A program made the position numbers and the translations under genes. DNA of 64,000 bases, from the NCBI RefSeq assembly GCF_001691555.1, contig NZ_MAYN01000008.1:638617-702616 (forward strand). The letters run 5' to 3'. Source of the DNA: Pantoea eucrina. Lineage in GTDB: Bacteria > Pseudomonadota > Gammaproteobacteria > Enterobacterales > Enterobacteriaceae. The notes beneath the pieces were generated by a model. It was not told where the DNA came from, made no database searches, and saw only the letters and a program-made list of their open reading frames with translations. Shown here one piece after another: positions 7,609 through 16,586 of the stretch (position 1 is its first letter; each line of letters starts with the position of its first letter).

Positions 7609-9741
7609 ATGCGTTCACCCTCGCATACATGCGACGAAGCGATTGCTGCGCTGGACCGGGCTGCGGCCGTGCTGGGGATCGCCACCGATCGCCGTCGCCT
7701 GCAGCTTCAGTGGCTGGCAGCAGCATCGCCGCAGGCGCAGCTGACCGACCTGGCGCAGCGCATGGGGCTGGTGCTGCAATTTGTCAGCGCACGCAAACTG
7801 CGCTGGCGTCAGGCCGTGATGCCGCTGCTGCTGCGCCTGAATGACGGCACGCTGGCGCTGGCAGAGTCGGCAGATGAGGAGGGCAGGGTGCAGTACTGGC
7901 TGAGTGCGGGCGGCGACGGTGTGCGCTCAGCCCCACTGAGCGACCTGCTGGCACAGGCGCAGCCGGAAGTGGGCGTGATTACGCTGGCGGCCCGCGCACG
8001 GGATGTGCGGATGGATACGTTTGTGCGTCCCTGGCAGCCACACTGGTTCTGGCAGCATTTTCGGCCCATGAAACGGCGTCTGGCTGAAATCAGTCTCGCC
8101 TCGCTGGTCAGCAATCTGCTGGCGCTGGCGGGCATCCTGTTCTCAATGCAGGTGTACGACAGAGTCATACCGGCCCGCTCCCAACCCACGCTATGGGTGC
8201 TGTTCAGCGGGGTGCTGCTTGCTGCGTTGATGGAATATCTGATTCGGCTGGCGCGTACCCGGGTTGCTGACGGGATGGGCAAGCGGATCGATCTGGCCCT
8301 CTCGGCGCAGCTTTTTGCCCGCGCGCTGCGCATTCGCAACGAGGCGCGGCCGCGCTCAACCGGCGCTTTTATTGCGCAGCTGCGTGAGGTCGAGCAGGTA
8401 CGCGAGTTACTGACGTCTACCACGGTCAGCGCTGCGGCAGATATCCCCTTTGTCGTGCTGTTTCTGTTTATTTTGTCAGCGATTGGCGGCTGGCTGGTGC
8501 TGGTGCCGCTGCTGGCGATCCCGCTGATTGTGATCCCGGGTTTGCTGGTACAGATCCCGATGGCGCGGCTGGCGAAGCAGGGCCAGCGTGAAAGTGCTCT
8601 GCGGCAGGCGCTGCTGGTGGAGACGCTGGAGGGGGTGGAGGATATCAAGGCGCTGCAGGCGGAGGCCTGGTTCCAGCGGCAGTGGGAACAGACGCATGAG
8701 GTCAGTGCGACGCTCGCCAGTCAGCAGCGGCTGTGGGGCGCGCGCCTCACCGGCTGGGCGGGCAGCGTGCAGCAGCTAACCTATGCGGGAATGCTGGTTG
8801 CCGGGGTGTATCTGATCCTGAACAACCAGATCACTACCGGTACGCTGGTGGCCAGCAGCCTGCTCTCCGCGCGTACGCTCGCTCCCCTGATGCAGCTGAC
8901 GCTGGTATTTTCGCGCTGGCAGCATGCGCGCAGCGCCATGACCGGACTCAACGAGCTGCTTAAAAAGCCGGTTGACCAGCCACAGAACGGCATGCCGGCT
9001 TATGCGCCGGTGCTCAGCGGACACTTTCAGCTGCAGCAGGTACGCTATCACTATGATGAAAACAGCCTGCGGGCGATTACTATCGATAACCTGACAATCC
9101 GCCCCGGCGAGCGTATAGCGATTCTCGGCGGGGTGGGGGCAGGGAAATCGACCCTGCTGAAAATCCTGGCGGGGCAGGCGATGCCCGTCAGCGGGCGCAT
9201 TATGATTGACGGCGTCAGCATGCAGCAGCTCGATCCGGCAGATTTGCGGCGGCAGCTCGGCTGGCTGTCGCAGGAGGCGCGCCTGTTTTTCGGCACTCTG
9301 CGGCAGAACCTGCTGCTTGGTAACCCGCACGCCACCGAGCAGGAGATGCTGCAGGCGCTGCGCATAAGCGGGGCGTTATCGCTGCTGCAGCAGGATGCCG
9401 CCGCGCTTGATCGTCTCATTCATGAAGGCGGACGCGGGCTCTCTGGCGGTCAGCGGCAGATGATTCTGCTCAGCAGGATGCTGTTGCGTCAGCCGCAGAT
9501 TGTACTGCTGGATGAGCCTACGGCGGCGCTGGATGAACCCCTGGAGGCGCAGGTGATCCGTCAGCTGGCGCAGTGGCTGCCGGGGCGTACACTGGTGCTG
9601 GTCACGCATCGTCCGGCGCTGCTGGGGCTGGTTGATCGGATTATCGTCATGAAGAACGGCGAAATCGTGGCTGATGGCCCGCGCGATGCCATTCTGCAGC
9701 GCAGTACTCCGCAGCCGGAGGTGGCAGATGAACACGGATAA
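7609..9741 (+). CDS. Type I secretion ABC transporter, LapB-type (710 aa)
   Basis: Inner-membrane permease/ATPase of a type I secretion system. The N-terminal 140 residues resemble a C39-like domain but lack the catalytic QxxxxDCG motif, as in LapB-type exporters that bind but do not cleave the substrate. The membrane domain runs from about residue 165 to 430. The nucleotide-binding domain has Walker A GGVGAGKST (K513), signature LSGGQ (611-615), Walker B IVLLDEPT (D635, E636) and a switch His in VTHRP (H667). The start has AAGGCG 8 bases upstream. The 3' end overlaps the HlyD-type gene by 14 bases, so the two are translationally coupled. No outer-membrane channel gene is nearby, so TolC or an unlinked homologue would have to serve. 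Confidence 0.9.
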   Translation: MRSPSHTCDEAIAALDRAAAVLGIATDRRRLQLQWLAAASPQAQLTDLAQRMGLVLQFVSARKLRWRQAVMPLLLRLNDGTLALAESADEEGRVQYWLSAGGDGVRSAPLSDLLAQAQPEVGVITLAARARDVRMDTFVRPWQPHWFWQHFRPMKRRLAEISLASLVSNLLALAGILFSMQVYDRVIPARSQPTLWVLFSGVLLAALMEYLIRLARTRVADGMGKRIDLALSAQLFARALRIRNEARPRSTGAFIAQLREVEQVRELLTSTTVSAAADIPFVVLFLFILSAIGGWLVLVPLLAIPLIVIPGLLVQIPMARLAKQGQRESALRQALLVETLEGVEDIKALQAEAWFQRQWEQTHEVSATLASQQRLWGARLTGWAGSVQQLTYAGMLVAGVYLILNNQITTGTLVASSLLSARTLAPLMQLTLVFSRWQHARSAMTGLNELLKKPVDQPQNGMPAYAPVLSGHFQLQQVRYHYDENSLRAITIDNLTIRPGERIAILGGVGAGKSTLLKILAGQAMPVSGRIMIDGVSMQQLDPADLRRQLGWLSQEARLFFGTLRQNLLLGNPHATEQEMLQALRISGALSLLQQDAAALDRLIHEGGRGLSGGQRQMILLSRMLLRQPQIVLLDEPTAALDEPLEAQVIRQLAQWLPGRTLVLVTHRPALLGLVDRIIVMKNGEIVADGPRDAILQRSTPQPEVADEHG

Positions 9742-10873
9742 CGAGGCGGCGGCGTCGCGCATTATCTGGCTCTGCGCGCTTACGCTGCTGCTGCTGCTGA
9801 TCTGGGCGCACGTGGCCGTGCTGGATGAGGTCACAACAGGCAGCGGCAAAGTCACGCCCTCCAGCCGGGCACAGATTATCAACAATCTGGATGGCGGGAT
9901 CCTCAAACAGCTCAGCGTGCGCGAGGGCGATATTGTTCGTAAGGGTGAGCTGCTGGCCACGCTCGATCCCGCCCGCTACCAGTCCAGCTATGGCGAAGCC
10001 AGCGCCAGAGTACGGACACTGCGGGCAACGGCAGAGCGGCTGGATGCCGAGCTCAGCGATCGACCCCTGCAGTTCAGCACGGATATTCGCCGCTACCCGC
10101 AGCTGGTTGCGCGCGAAAGCCAGCTCTATCAGTCGCGCCGGCAAAATCTGGCGATAACGCTGCAGAATCTTCAGCAGTCGCTGACGCTGGTACAGGCAGA
10201 ACTCAACCTGACTGAGCCGCTGGTGGCCCGCGGCGCGGCGGGGAAAGTCGAAGCGATCCGGCTGCGGCGCCAGGTCAGCGATCTGCAGGGAAAAATCGAT
10301 GAGGTGCGCAACGACTACGCGGTGCGGACGCACGAAGAACAGGTCAAAAACAGCGCAGAGCTGGATGCGCAGCTGCAGGTTGCCGCAGGCAGAGAAGATC
10401 AGCTGACGCGTACTGCACTGCTTTCGCCGGTTTATGGCATCGTTAAAGCGATAGCGATTACCACGCCGGGCGGTGTGGTCGAGCCAGGCGGCAAACTGAT
10501 GGAGATCGTCCCGCTGGAAGATCGGCTGCTGATCGAGACGCGCGTTGCGCCGCGGGATATCGCCTGGATCCGTGCCGGATTGCCTGCAACGGTGAAAATC
10601 ACTGCGTATGATACCGCTATTTATGGCGATCTGCCGGGCATCGTTGAGAGCGTATCACCGGATACACTGGAGGGGAGCGACCCGCGCGAGCCACCCTATT
10701 TTCGGGTCTATGTGCGAACGCAGACGGCAACGCTGACCACCCGGCGCGGACAGCACTTTCCTGTGCTGCCGGGTATGCTGGCAGATGTAGAGATAAAAAC
10801 CGGGCAAAAATCGGTGCTGGATTATCTGCTTAAGCCACTGAATAAAGCGACTGAAGCGCTGCGTGAGCGCTGA
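9728..10873 (+). CDS. HlyD-family membrane fusion protein (381 aa)
   Basis: Periplasmic adaptor linking the ABC exporter to an outer-membrane channel. A short cytoplasmic N-terminus is followed by one membrane helix (about residues 11-30). Then come a lipoyl-like half motif (GGILKQLSVREGDIVRKGELLATLD), a long alpha-helical coiled-coil region (about 100-220) and the returning lipoyl/beta-barrel part (SPVYGIVKAI...GGVVEPGGKLMEIVP), which is standard for type I adaptors. The start MNTDNEAA at 9728 is preferred over an upstream in-frame ATG because GGAGGTGG lies immediately before it (9717-9724). It overlaps the ABC gene by 14 bases. The stop is 35 bases from the 3' end of micF on the other strand. 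Confidence 0.92.
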   Translation: MNTDNEAAASRIIWLCALTLLLLLIWAHVAVLDEVTTGSGKVTPSSRAQIINNLDGGILKQLSVREGDIVRKGELLATLDPARYQSSYGEASARVRTLRATAERLDAELSDRPLQFSTDIRRYPQLVARESQLYQSRRQNLAITLQNLQQSLTLVQAELNLTEPLVARGAAGKVEAIRLRRQVSDLQGKIDEVRNDYAVRTHEEQVKNSAELDAQLQVAAGREDQLTRTALLSPVYGIVKAIAITTPGGVVEPGGKLMEIVPLEDRLLIETRVAPRDIAWIRAGLPATVKITAYDTAIYGDLPGIVESVSPDTLEGSDPREPPYFRVYVRTQTATLTTRRGQHFPVLPGMLADVEIKTGQKSVLDYLLKPLNKATEALRER

Positions 10874-10908
10874 TTGCGTTATTATACTGGCGGGAAAACA
10901 GAGCAGAT

Positions 10909-11000
10909 AAAAAAATGCCGGACAAATATGTCCGGCGGGAATCAGGGTAAAACACTCATTCGGGGTGAATGAAGATAATAATAAAATAAATGATGATAGC
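10909..11000 (-). ncRNA. micF: MicF antisense small RNA
   Basis: On the minus strand the RNA would start GCTATCATCATTTATTTTAT and end in a strong intrinsic terminator: GCCGGACA (10929-10936 complement) pairs with TGTCCGGC around a short loop and is followed by seven T. The 5' block GCTATCATCATT, a central ATTCA...GAATG element, a TGTTTTACCC segment and the length of about 92 nt all resemble E. coli MicF (93 nt), as recalled. The position is also conserved: divergent from and upstream of ompC. In E. coli MicF pairs with ompF mRNA near its start codon using Hfq. The target in this organism is inferred. Confidence 0.88.
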
Positions 11001-11148
11001 GTTGATAATTGTAGAGGCTGACGGCAACAAAGTTTTATCATTCAGTGCGGCATTAAATTAATGCACTGCGTTGAATTAAAAGGAATTTAATTACGTTTGT
11101 TTATTTGTGCTTTATTTTTTATCAATGCGTGCTGATTATTAGTTCCAC

Positions 11149-11220
11149 GATATTTACATGTGGCAATAAATTTGTAATCAAATGAAACACTTTCGGAAAT
11201 TTAGTATCATTTTCCTGATA
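11149..11220 (+). promoter_or_regulatory. ompC promoter with probable OmpR sites
   Basis: The segment contains ATTTACATGTGGCAATAA and AATGAAACACTTTC (11181-11194), which resemble the tandem OmpR-binding elements of E. coli ompC (TTTACAT...GAAACAT). TTAGTATCAT follows at 11211-11220 and fits the -10 region. The spacing to the ompC ATG leaves an untranslated leader of about 95 nt. The match is from memory of the E. coli promoter; individual OmpR boxes cannot be delimited by eye. Confidence 0.65.
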
Positions 11221-11321
11221 GATTATTGCCCACTATAAAACAACAATGAATTGCCGGCTGAATTTTTAACATTCAGTTTGCAGTGGCATAACTATAAAGG
11301 CACATAACCGAGGGTAAATAA

Positions 11322-12425
11322 ATGAATCGTCGCGTTCTCTCCCTGATGATCCCGGCACTGCTGGTGGCGGGTTCAGCAAGCGCAGCCGAGATCTATAATA
11401 AAGATGGCAACAAACTCGACCTCTACGGCAAAGTAGATGGTCTGCACTACTTCTCTGACAACGATGGCTCAGACGGTGACCAGTCTTACCTGCGCTTTGG
11501 TTTTAAAGGTGAAACTCAGGTGACCGATCAGCTGACAGGTTACGGTCAGTGGGAATACCAGGCCGCGCTGAACACGGCTGAGAGCGAAGGCACCAAAGAC
11601 AGCTATACCCGCGTCGGCTTTGCCGGTCTGCGTTTTGGTGACGCTGGCTCTTTCGATTACGGTCGCAACTACGGCATTGCGTATGATATTGGCGCATGGA
11701 CTGACGTCCTGCCGGAGTTTGGTGGCGATACTTATGGCGCGGACAACTTTATGTTCCAGCGCGGTAACGGTATGGCAACTTACCGTAATAATAATTTCTT
11801 TGGTCTGGTGGATGGCTGGAACGTTGCCGTTCAGTACCAGGGCAAAAATGACAACCCGACTGAATCCGCCTCTGGCCGTGATGTTCTGGGTGAAAACGGT
11901 GACGGCTGGGGCCTGAGCACCACCTATGATTTGGGTAATGGTCTGGCACTGGGCGGTACGATGTTCCAGTCCGATCGCACCAATAACCAGAATGCTGCAG
12001 GTGTACTGGGTCAGGGTGATAAAGCGGAAGCTTATACCGGCGGCCTGAAATATGACGCAAACAACATTTATCTGGCTGCGATGTATACCCGCTCTTACAA
12101 CGCAACGCGTTTTGGTTCAGTGGATTCTGACGCTTTCGGTTATGCAAACAAAGCGGACAACTGGGAAGTGGTTGCGCAGTATCAGTTTGACTTCGGCCTG
12201 CGTCCGTCACTGGCTTACGTCAATTCACGCGGTAAAGATATTGAAGGTTATGGCAGCCAGAACCTGAAAAAATATATCGACGTGGGCGCGACCTATTACT
12301 TCAATAAAAACATGTCGACCTATGTGGATTATCAGATCAATCTGCTGGATGACAACACCTTTACCAACAATGCCGGTATCAATACCGATGACATTGTGGC
12401 GCTGGGTCTGGTTTACCAGTTCTGA
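11322..12425 (+). CDS. ompC: OmpC-type general porin (367 aa)
   Basis: Outer-membrane trimeric beta-barrel porin for small hydrophilic solutes. It starts with a 21-residue signal peptide ([21 protein letters not shown]) and the mature start [19 protein letters not shown]. The constriction-loop motif PEFGGDTYG is present, with alternating aromatic strands throughout, and the protein ends in the terminal phenylalanine (GLVYQF) required for BAM-mediated assembly. Length equals E. coli OmpC (367 aa). An OmpR-type promoter and micF lie upstream, as in E. coli, so osmoregulation is likely. Assignment to OmpC rather than OmpF or PhoE rests mainly on gene neighbourhood. Confidence 0.95.
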   Translation: MNRRVLSLMIPALLVAGSASAAEIYNKDGNKLDLYGKVDGLHYFSDNDGSDGDQSYLRFGFKGETQVTDQLTGYGQWEYQAALNTAESEGTKDSYTRVGFAGLRFGDAGSFDYGRNYGIAYDIGAWTDVLPEFGGDTYGADNFMFQRGNGMATYRNNNFFGLVDGWNVAVQYQGKNDNPTESASGRDVLGENGDGWGLSTTYDLGNGLALGGTMFQSDRTNNQNAAGVLGQGDKAEAYTGGLKYDANNIYLAAMYTRSYNATRFGSVDSDAFGYANKADNWEVVAQYQFDFGLRPSLAYVNSRGKDIEGYGSQNLKKYIDVGATYYFNKNMSTYVDYQINLLDDNTFTNNAGINTDDIVALGLVYQF

Positions 12426-12430
12426 GTATC

Positions 12431-12470
12431 TGGCGCGCCGCCCTGCGGGCTGCGCGCCACCTTTCCCGCT
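12431..12470 (+). terminator. Terminator after ompC
   Basis: A strong stem starts 5 bases past the ompC stop: TGGCGCGC (12431-12438) pairs with GCGCGCCA (12452-12459). An inner stem GCCC/GGGC with TGC loop follows after one mismatch. CTTTCCCGCTTTATT comes next, a T-rich but interrupted tail. Confidence 0.7.
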
Positions 12471-12529
12471 TTATTCTGTGATATCCGCATTTATCCGCAG
12501 GCCGGCATTAAGCGGGCTCAGCATCTGAC

Positions 12530-12691
12530 CTACTGTACGCCACGCCAGCGCCGGGCTTTTGCCGCCGGACGCGGTGCAGTCTGCGCCGCTGCAGCGGGCT
12601 GACCTCCCTCCAGCGCAATACCTGCCAGGGTAAAAGCAGAAAAGCTCAGCCACCGCTGCCACTTTTCACTCTGCGTTTTCGACATCGCCAT
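12530..12691 (-). CDS. Possible small protein with one hydrophobic segment (53 aa)
   Basis: Small ORF beginning MAMSKTQSEKWQRWLSFSAF, with a hydrophobic stretch (about residues 14-28) and an Ala/Pro-rich basic tail. GAGG lies 6 bases before the ATG, which is the best reason to take it seriously. It sits convergent to ompC in a 665-base gap that has no other sizeable gene. I do not recognise a family and assign no function. An alternative start at the second Met is possible. A chance ORF in GC-rich DNA cannot be excluded. Confidence 0.35.
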   Translation of the reverse strand: MAMSKTQSEKWQRWLSFSAFTLAGIALEGGQPAAAAQTAPRPAAKARRWRGVQ

Positions 12692-12836
12692 ACTGCACCT
12701 CGCTGAGAATAAACCTGCTCTCAACAATGCAGCATTTATGCCATGCTGCCGCTCTCAGCGTCACACGCCTCAAACGGGGTTTGTTACACTGCGCCAGCCC
12801 TGAAGTAGTGCAGAGTGGATAATAATAGTGCAGGGC

Positions 12837-12953
12837 TTAACGTCGCCGTGCGCTGTAGCTTTCCAGTGAACGCTGACGCGCGTGCTGCCAGCTGCGATAA
12901 CTGCCGTACAGGAACAGCGCGGCGGAGAGGGCGGCGATTAATACATACATCAT
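12837..12953 (-). CDS. Small single-helix membrane protein (38 aa)
   Basis: Unrecognised small ORF encoding MMYVLIAALSAALFLYGSYR followed by a basic, Arg-rich tail ending SARRR. It reads as one N-terminal membrane helix (residues 2-17) with a positively charged cytoplasmic tail, the usual form of enterobacterial small membrane proteins. A perfect AAGGAG ribosome-binding site (12959-12964) lies 5 bases before the first ATG. It is divergent from apbE. The codons are ordinary for the genome. No function is assigned. Confidence 0.6.
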   Translation of the reverse strand: MMYVLIAALSAALFLYGSYRSWQHARQRSLESYSARRR

Positions 12954-13090
12954 CTGTGCTCCTTAAAGGGATTATGCCTGGTGTTAAAGCCTGCAGCATG
13001 ATCGGCGTTAATTCAATGAGATTTAGCGTAAATTACCCGCAGCTTATGCTTTGTAATACGCTGTATTTCTGTGTAACAGACGAGGAAAAG

Positions 13091-14122
13091 ATGTATTTCC
13101 GGAATATTTTGCTGACGACTCTGGTGGTGGCGGGGCTGACGGCCTGCGACCGCACTCCGCAACGTGAGCCGCTGGTTCTGCAGGGCAACACCATGGGCAC
13201 CGTCTGGCGGGTCACGCTTGCCGGTGTCGACCCGCAGCGTAAGGGCGCGCTGCAGCAGGCCATCCAGCAGCAGCTTGATCGCGATGACGGTGAACTCTCT
13301 ACCTGGAAAAGCACTTCAGTGCTGTCGCGCTTTAATCAGTACCAGGGTACAGCGCCGCAGCCCGTCAGTGCAGATATGGCGGATATTGTGACTCTCTCAC
13401 TGCGCATTGGCGCCAAAACCGCGGGTGCCATGGATATCACGGCAGGCAGGCTGGTAAACTTATGGGGTTTCGGGCCTGCCGGGCAACCGGCGCATCAGCC
13501 GGATGAGGCAGCAATCGCGGCGGCCAAAGCTGAAACCGGCCTCGCGCATCTGCGGGTGATCCAGAGCGTAAGCGGGCAGTGGCTGCAGAAAGATCTGCCG
13601 GGCCTTTATGTGGATCTCTCCACTATGGGGGAGGGCTATGCCACCGATCACCTGGCGCGACTGATGGAACAGCAGGGAATAACCGACTATCTGGTATCGG
13701 TCGGCGGGGCTGTACTCAGTCGCGGCCGCAATGCCAGCCAGCAGCCGTGGCGGGTGGCTATTCAGAAACCCACCGATCGCGAAAACGCGGTTGAGGCGCG
13801 CGTTGACCTGCAGGGGCACGGCATCAGCACCTCCGGCAGCTATCGCAACTATTATGAACTGGATGGCAAACGCATTTCGCACGTCATCGATCCCGCAACC
13901 GGGCGGCCCATTCAGCATAAGCTGGTTTCTGCGACGGTGATTGCCACAACGGCGCTGGAAGCGGATGGCTGGGATACCGGACTGATGGTGCTGGGCACCG
14001 AACGCGCAAAAGCGCTGGCGCTGAAAGAGCATCTGGCTGTTTATCTGATCACCAAAGAGGGTGACGGCTTCAGCCACTGGATGTCCCCCCGGTTCAGGGC
14101 ATTTCTTATCGATAAATCGTAA
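13091..14122 (+). CDS. apbE: ApbE FAD:protein FMN transferase lipoprotein (343 aa)
   Basis: Periplasmic flavin transferase that attaches FMN from FAD to Thr residues of target proteins such as Rnf/Nqr subunits. The N-terminus is a lipoprotein signal (MYFRNILLTTLVVAGLTAC, lipobox LTAC, Cys 19). The ApbE motifs GNTMGTVWRVT, DLSTMGEGYATD, GHGISTSGSYRNYYELDGK and HVIDPATGRP, which form the flavin and Mg site, are present. The ATG at 13091 has GAGGA just upstream. The reading frame stays open 92 codons further, but that stretch shows no protein-like sequence and overlaps the 38-aa gene on the other strand. It is followed by alkB after 12 bases. Confidence 0.95.
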   Translation: MYFRNILLTTLVVAGLTACDRTPQREPLVLQGNTMGTVWRVTLAGVDPQRKGALQQAIQQQLDRDDGELSTWKSTSVLSRFNQYQGTAPQPVSADMADIVTLSLRIGAKTAGAMDITAGRLVNLWGFGPAGQPAHQPDEAAIAAAKAETGLAHLRVIQSVSGQWLQKDLPGLYVDLSTMGEGYATDHLARLMEQQGITDYLVSVGGAVLSRGRNASQQPWRVAIQKPTDRENAVEARVDLQGHGISTSGSYRNYYELDGKRISHVIDPATGRPIQHKLVSATVIATTALEADGWDTGLMVLGTERAKALALKEHLAVYLITKEGDGFSHWMSPRFRAFLIDKS

Positions 14123-14134
14123 CCGGAGGCAATA

Positions 14135-14776
14135 ATGCTGGATCTGTTTAGCGATGAAGCGCCGTGGCAGGAGCCGCTGGCGGAGGGGGCGGTCATTCTG
14201 CGCCGCCGCGCCCGTGCTGATGCACCCGCGCTACTGGCAGCAATTGAAACGATTGCGGCGCAGCATCCGTTCACGCACCGTATTACGCCAGGGGGCTACC
14301 GTATGTCCGTGGCGATGACCAACTGCGGTGATGTGGGCTGGTTCAGTGACGCGCGCGGCTACCGCTACAGTGAACAGGATGTCAGCAATGGTCAGCGCTG
14401 GCCTGCGATGCCGCCGCTGTTTCGTGAGCTGGCACAGCAGTGTGCGCAGGAGGCGGGTTTCAGTCACTTTACGCCGGATGCCTGCCTGATCAACCGCTAT
14501 GCGCCAGGTGCAAAAATGTCGCTGCATCAGGACAAAGATGAGCGCGATTTGCATCAGCCGATCGTCTCTGTTTCGCTGGGGCTGCCGGCGGTCTTTCAGT
14601 TTGGCGGGTTTGCGCGCGGTGACGCCACGCAGCGCGTGCTGCTGGAGCATGGCGATATTGTGGTATGGGGTGGCCCGTCGCGGCTGCGCTATCACGGTAT
14701 TCTGCCGCTCAAACCCGGTGTACATCCTGAGGCGGGTACCGTTCGCTATAATCTGACCTTTCGCCGGGCACACTGA
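14135..14776 (+). CDS. alkB: AlkB alpha-ketoglutarate-dependent DNA repair dioxygenase (213 aa)
   Basis: Fe(II)/2-oxoglutarate enzyme that removes methyl groups from 1-methyladenine and 3-methylcytosine by oxidation. The iron triad H131-x-D133...H187 and the 2-oxoglutarate-binding Arg204 and Arg210 (RYNLTFRR) fall at the same numbers as in E. coli AlkB. GGAGG precedes the ATG. In E. coli alkB is cotranscribed with ada; here ada is absent and apbE lies directly upstream, so expression is probably not under Ada control from a shared promoter (inference). Confidence 0.97.
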   Translation: MLDLFSDEAPWQEPLAEGAVILRRRARADAPALLAAIETIAAQHPFTHRITPGGYRMSVAMTNCGDVGWFSDARGYRYSEQDVSNGQRWPAMPPLFRELAQQCAQEAGFSHFTPDACLINRYAPGAKMSLHQDKDERDLHQPIVSVSLGLPAVFQFGGFARGDATQRVLLEHGDIVVWGGPSRLRYHGILPLKPGVHPEAGTVRYNLTFRRAH

Positions 14777-14863
14777 TGCAACAGGGAATGAGAATTATTC
14801 TTGCTATCATCTGAGGGGTCATTAAACTGCAGGCAGCATTTTTTTGACCTTTGGAACAGAGTG

Positions 14864-16516
14864 ATGGCATTGCTTCAGGTGGTTTTTCGTCAGTATCGCT
14901 GGCCGTTTACCGGCGTGCTCCTTCTTACGCTGCTGAGTGCCGCACTCGGAATAGGCCTCATCGCCTATATCAACAATGAGCTGATTGTGGCGATCAACAG
15001 TGACGCAACGGTGCTGCCGGCGTTTCTCGGTCAGCTGTTTCTGCTGATGGCGGTCACGCTCGCTTCGCAGCTGGCGCTGACGCAGCTGGGACACCATTTT
15101 GTCTGGCGGCTGCGGGGCGAATTTATCAAGCGTATCCTCGATACCAGCGTTGAGCGCATTGAACAGCTGGGCAGCGCTCAGCTGCTGGCGGGGCTGACCA
15201 GCGATGTGCGTGCCATTACCATCGCGTTTGTCCGGCTGCCGGAGCTGATTCAGGGCATTATTATCACCCTGGGTTCGGCGCTTTATCTCGCGTGGCTCTC
15301 CCCGGAAATGCTGCTGGTGACCATGCTGTGGCTGACCATCACGCTGGTGGGCGGCTGGCTGCTGGTTTCGCGCGTCTATCAGCATATGGCAAAGCTGCGT
15401 GATATCGAAGACGATCTCTATCGTGATTTCCAGACCATTATCGAAGGGCGTAAAGAGCTGCAGCTTAACCGCGATCGGGCGCGGCTGATTTATGACACGG
15501 TTTATCAGGAGAATGCGGGCCGCTATCGCCACCATATTGTGCGCGCCGACACCTTCCATCTCAGCGCCGTTAACTGGTCTAACATCATGATGCTGGGCGG
15601 CATCGGTATTGTGTTTTTTATGGCAAACGGTCTTGGCTGGGCGAACACCGCCGTGGCGGCAACTTATTCACTGACGCTGCTGTTTCTGCGCACGCCGCTG
15701 CTCTCTGCCGTGGGGGCGCTGCCAACGCTGCTCAGCGCTCAGGTGGCGTTTCGCAAACTCAACCGCTTCGACCTGGCACCTTATGAGCCTGCCTTCAGCG
15801 TCCCGTCGCCAGTCAGCACGTGGCAAACGCTGGAGCTGCGCGACGTCTGTTTCCATTACGGCGAACAGGGATTTGCGGTGGGCCCGGTCAACCTGACGCT
15901 GCGGCGTGGCGAACTGCTGTTTCTTATTGGCGGTAACGGCAGCGGTAAATCCACGCTGGCGATGCTGCTGACCGGCCTCTATCAGCCGCACGCTGGCAGC
16001 CTGCTGCTGGATGGTAAAGAGATAAGCAGTAAGCAACCCGATCTGTGGCGGCAGCACTTTTCAGCGGTATTTACCGATGTGCATCTGTTTGACCGTCTGA
16101 TTGGCCACGGCGGTGAGCCGGCCGATCCGGCCCTGGTTCAGCGCTGGCTGGAGCGGCTGAAAATGAGCGAAAAACTGCAGCTTGATGGCAACCGGGTGCT
16201 GAATCTTCAGCTGTCGAAAGGGCAGAGCAAGCGCCTGGCGCTGCTGCTGGCCGCCGCGGAAGAGCGGGATATTCTGCTGCTGGACGAATGGGCCGCCGAC
16301 CAGGATCCGCATTTCCGCCGAATCTTTTACCGCGAGCTGCTGCCCTGGCTGCAGGCGTCAGGTAAAACGGTGTTTGCCATCAGTCATGACGATCACTACT
16401 TTACTCACGCCGATCGGCTGCTGGAGATGCGCAACGGGCAGCTGGTGGAACTCAGCGGCCGCGAGCGCGATATGGCCACGCTCGATGCGGTTGAGCGAAC
16501 GGATACCGGTCGTTAA
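14864..16516 (+). CDS. yojI: YojI-type ABC exporter (550 aa)
   Basis: Half-transporter with an N-terminal six-helix membrane domain and a C-terminal ATPase. The E. coli homologue exports microcin J25 together with TolC. The Walker A is [10 protein letters not shown], the signature is the variant LSKGQSKR, Walker B is DILLLDEW, and the His switch is AISHDDHYF. The start [15 protein letters not shown] matches the E. coli start; an upstream in-frame start would add 21 residues lacking any family similarity. The native substrate is unknown; the cyclic-peptide/siderophore exporter group (SyrD/PvdE-like) is related. Confidence 0.92.
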   Translation: MALLQVVFRQYRWPFTGVLLLTLLSAALGIGLIAYINNELIVAINSDATVLPAFLGQLFLLMAVTLASQLALTQLGHHFVWRLRGEFIKRILDTSVERIEQLGSAQLLAGLTSDVRAITIAFVRLPELIQGIIITLGSALYLAWLSPEMLLVTMLWLTITLVGGWLLVSRVYQHMAKLRDIEDDLYRDFQTIIEGRKELQLNRDRARLIYDTVYQENAGRYRHHIVRADTFHLSAVNWSNIMMLGGIGIVFFMANGLGWANTAVAATYSLTLLFLRTPLLSAVGALPTLLSAQVAFRKLNRFDLAPYEPAFSVPSPVSTWQTLELRDVCFHYGEQGFAVGPVNLTLRRGELLFLIGGNGSGKSTLAMLLTGLYQPHAGSLLLDGKEISSKQPDLWRQHFSAVFTDVHLFDRLIGHGGEPADPALVQRWLERLKMSEKLQLDGNRVLNLQLSKGQSKRLALLLAAAEERDILLLDEWAADQDPHFRRIFYRELLPWLQASGKTVFAISHDDHYFTHADRLLEMRNGQLVELSGRERDMATLDAVERTDTGR

Positions 16517-16539
16517 CGTAACGCTAATACATCAGTCAT

Positions 16540-16559
16540 AACCGGCCATTGAGCCGGTT
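16540..16559. terminator. Hairpin after yojI
   Basis: AACCGGC (16540-16546) pairs with GCCGGTT (16553-16559) 23 bases past the yojI stop. No T-run follows, so termination activity is uncertain. Confidence 0.35.
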
Positions 16560-16586
16560 ACAGGCGGCTGGCGGAACGCGGCAGCG

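Noticed and set aside
10655..11041. Minus-strand ORF of 128 aa across the HlyD-type gene end and micF
   Set aside because: It overlaps the micF RNA and the 3' end of a solid CDS; no protein family features.
12815..13090. N-terminal extension of ApbE by 92 codons
   Set aside because: The lipoprotein signal begins at 13091 with its own ribosome-binding site; the extension is antisense to the 38-aa gene.
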